Positions 6,699 to 8,254 of a stretch of DNA of 8,254 nucleotides are shown here, piece by piece. Made by a program: the position numbers and the translations under genes. The DNA comes from Acidobacteriota bacterium (GTDB taxonomy: Bacteria; Acidobacteriota; Terriglobia; Bryobacterales; Bryobacteraceae). The stretch covers positions 1 to 8,254 of the forward strand of contig JAJYKC010000078.1 in assembly GCA_021788955.1 (NCBI GenBank), written 5' to 3'. The number at the start of each line of letters is the position of its first letter. Position 1 is the first letter of the stretch. The notes under the pieces are model-generated. The model worked only from the letters and a program-made list of their open reading frames with translations, was not told where the DNA came from and did no database searches.

Positions 6699-7388
6699 TC
6701 AGTGGGCGGGGGGCGAGCCGGTGACATTGTAGCCGGGCGGAAGCGCGAAGAGGGAGGCGGGCGGCTCGATGGTTTGAATGTTGGTGAAGCGGCGAGTGGT
6801 TTCGCCGGTGCGCGGGTCGTGGGAGCGGGTGAGGACGTAGATGTGGAGGGCGGGGGAGTACCAGCGCTCTTCGGTGAGGGCTACGGTGTGCGGATTGCCG
6901 GCCTCGCCGGGTTGGAGCGCGCTGGTGGTGCGTGTGCCTTCGACGGTGAGGTTCTCCATGACGCGCGTGCCGAGCGATTCGGTGGCGATGGGCCCGCGGG
7001 TATGTTGTATGCCGCGAGGTGGGTGAGAAGTGGGTTGGAGAACGGTTCGCGGTTTGCCGGCGTAGGTTGCCTGGGCGGCGCGGGCGGTGGGGTCGAGTAA
7101 GTAACTTGTGCCGGTAGCGGGATCGTAGAGGAACACGAAGGGGGTCGCGGTTGGGGCCCGAGGGTTGGTGAAGCGGGGGGATTCGGCGCGGATGCGGCCG
7201 TGGCTGTCGCGGGCGGCGTGGAGGGTTGCCGTGAAGGTCGCGGAGTTGGTTTGCGTGACGACGTAGCCGGCGACGAAAGGTTCGTTAGGGATGGATTCGA
7301 TGCCGTTGATGGTGATGCCGGATGGCTGCTGGGCGCAGGCGAGTGAGAGCAGAGGGGAAAGTAGAAGGGCGTAAGAGCACGATCGCAT
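6699..7388 (-). CDS. Secreted protein of unknown function, paralogue of the preceding gene
   Basis: A 229-residue exported protein of unassigned function. Residues 1-19 form a signal peptide ending ACA-19/Q. Cys18 does not sit in a good lipobox (SLAC), so Sec signal peptidase I is preferred over lipoprotein processing. Shared family landmarks are ARDSHGRIR (59-67), FLYDPATGTSYLLDP (86-100), ATESLG (135-140), EGTRTT (150-155), RWYSP (175-179), DPRTGET (191-197) and FTNIQTIEPP (201-210). Compared with its upstream paralogue, it lacks the Pro/Ala- and Gly/Ser-rich N-terminal stretch and the LADGN segment before the RDS motif. About half of the residues match over the last 88 or so. The ATG at 7388 is preceded by AAGG with nine bases between. 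It starts 16 bp after the upstream gene's stop, so the two are probably one transcript. Catalytic residues are not apparent; a binding or envelope-structural role is possible. Confidence 0.82.
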   Translation of the reverse strand: MRSCSYALLLSPLLSLACAQQPSGITINGIESIPNEPFVAGYVVTQTNSATFTATLHAARDSHGRIRAESPRFTNPRAPTATPFVFLYDPATGTSYLLDPTARAAQATYAGKPRTVLQPTSHPPRGIQHTRGPIATESLGTRVMENLTVEGTRTTSALQPGEAGNPHTVALTEERWYSPALHIYVLTRSHDPRTGETTRRFTNIQTIEPPASLFALPPGYNVTGSPPAH

Positions 7389-7397
7389 TCTTCGCGG

Positions 7398-7401
7398 CCT
7401 T
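7398..7401 (-). promoter_or_regulatory. Ribosome binding site of the 229-residue gene
   Basis: AAGG on the minus strand sits three bases after the TAA of the upstream paralogue and nine bases before the ATG at 7388. It is modest in strength and lies where ribosomes finishing the upstream gene would be, which fits coupled translation. Confidence 0.5.
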
Positions 7402-7404
7402 GCG

Positions 7405-8247
7405 TTACTGCTGGGCCGGGATGCGCCGGACGACGTCGCCGGGTTGGGCGATGGTGTAGCCGGACGGGACTTCGAAGAGGGTAGCGGGTGGCTCGATGCG
7501 CTGGATATTGGTCAGTTGGTAAGTGGTGTCGCCGAAGCGGGGGTCGGAGTGTTTGGTCATGACAGTGGTTTTCAGATCGGGGGAGTACCAGCTTTCGTCG
7601 GTGATGACTAGGGGCTGCTCATTGCCGACCTGGCCGGCGGGGATGGTGGTGGTGGTGCGAGTTCCTTCGGCCTGAACGCCTTCGAGGATCTGGGATCCGA
7701 GGGATTCGGTAGCGTTCTGGTTGCGGCCGATGGCGGTGGGCGCGGGGACGGCCTGCGTGAAGAACCCGGAGCGGGCGGAGGTGGTTGAGGCCGGCGGCGG
7801 GACGGGGAGCTTGCGGGCGGTGTGATCGGGTTCGAGGATGTAGTTGACCTGGCTGACGGGGTCGTTGATGAAGATGATGGTGCGAGGTTGGGCGTCAGGG
7901 GCGGCGCCGGGCGGAGTGGGGAGGGCGTCTTCGCGGCGGGTACGTCCCTGGCTGTCGCGGGCGACGTGAGTTGTTTGGGTCGTGTTGATGTGGTTGCCGT
8001 CAGCGAGGGTCTGCGAGCTCGTATTGACGGCGTCGGCGGTGTAGGGCAGGCCGGTGACGATGGCTCCGCCGGGGCTGGGCCCACCGCTGCTGACGTAAAA
8101 GAACGAGCCGGCGCCTGCCGCGGCGGTGGTGATGACGCTGCCTCCGGAACCGCCGAGGACGGCGCGGGCTGGCGCGGGAGTGGGCGCCGGGGTTTGGGCG
8201 AGCGAAACCGCGGCGGGCAAAAGCATGGCGGCGAGCAGGGTGCGCAT
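7405..8247 (-). CDS. Secreted protein of unknown function, first of a tandem paralogue pair
   Basis: A 280-residue exported protein with no assigned function. Residues 1-17 are a signal peptide (MRTLLAAMLLPAAVSLA, cut before Q18). A Pro/Ala-rich stretch (18-30) and a Gly/Ser-rich stretch (31-62) follow and probably form a flexible spacer. The conserved part starts near 68 with PYTADAVN, then LADGN (81-85), ARDSQGRTRRE (96-106), INDPVSQVNYILEP (127-140), ATESLG (179-184), EGTRTTTTIPAG (194-205), SWYSP (219-223), HSDPRFGDT (233-241) and TNIQRIEPP (246-254). From memory, proteins with this motif order recur as hypothetical proteins in acidobacteria; I know of no tested function. Regular repeats of short beta-like segments suggest a beta-rich fold. 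The start at 8247 gives a good signal peptide, but only seven bases upstream are in the window, so no ribosome site or promoter can be judged. It heads the visible part of a possible three-gene transcript ending in the sulfatase. Confidence 0.82.
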   Translation of the reverse strand: MRTLLAAMLLPAAVSLAQTPAPTPAPARAVLGGSGGSVITTAAAGAGSFFYVSSGGPSPGGAIVTGLPYTADAVNTSSQTLADGNHINTTQTTHVARDSQGRTRREDALPTPPGAAPDAQPRTIIFINDPVSQVNYILEPDHTARKLPVPPPASTTSARSGFFTQAVPAPTAIGRNQNATESLGSQILEGVQAEGTRTTTTIPAGQVGNEQPLVITDESWYSPDLKTTVMTKHSDPRFGDTTYQLTNIQRIEPPATLFEVPSGYTIAQPGDVVRRIPAQQ

Positions 8248-8254
8248 AGTGGGC

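Noticed and set aside
6980..7100. Possible pseudogene reading of the 229-residue paralogue because it lacks segments of its neighbour
   Set aside because: The frame is intact from a good signal peptide to the stop, and all C-terminal motifs are kept. The missing parts are a low-complexity spacer and a short insert, so a functional shorter paralogue is more likely.

Overview
The window looks like chromosomal DNA from a high-GC Gram-negative soil-type bacterium, most likely an acidobacterium of the Bryobacter/Solibacter kind. This is inferred from three things: a 1156-residue Oar-like TonB-dependent receptor with an N-terminal carboxypeptidase-regulatory domain, a family greatly expanded in that phylum; a pair of secreted 'RDSxGRxR ... 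WYSP ... TNIQ' proteins of a type I associate with acidobacterial genomes; and a twin-arginine-exported sulfatase. No taxonomic marker gene is present, so the assignment is provisional.

Layout. On the + strand, positions 40-3510 hold the outer-membrane receptor. It converges on a minus-strand block. The 160-bp convergent gap (3511-3670) contains two inverted repeats but no gene. Next, read right to left on the minus strand, come a 437-residue secreted protein of unknown function (4984-3671), a 220-bp gap with a hairpin and a possibly folded 5' leader, and then a compact cluster of three genes: a 280-residue secreted protein (8247-7405), its 229-residue paralogue (7388-6699; 16-bp gap) and a sulfatase (6641-5205; 57-bp gap). 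There is no gene-free stretch over 300 bp, and I saw no tRNA, rRNA, CRISPR array, transposase or integrase.

How the genes may work together. Every encoded protein carries an export signal, so the window concerns the cell envelope and secreted functions. The receptor would sit in the outer membrane. The sulfatase would be folded in the cytoplasm, exported by Tat and act in the periplasm or outside, probably removing sulfate from a glycan or small ester. The two paralogues are Sec-exported and have no assigned function. Their tight spacing suggests co-transcription with each other and possibly with the sulfatase. A shared pathway with the receptor is possible but nothing in the sequence proves it.

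Most interesting points: the paralogue pair next to the sulfatase, a hairpin that could hide the ribosome site and TTG start of the sulfatase, and the 437-residue protein, whose base composition differs from both neighbours. I found no feature that clearly establishes a new multi-gene system.
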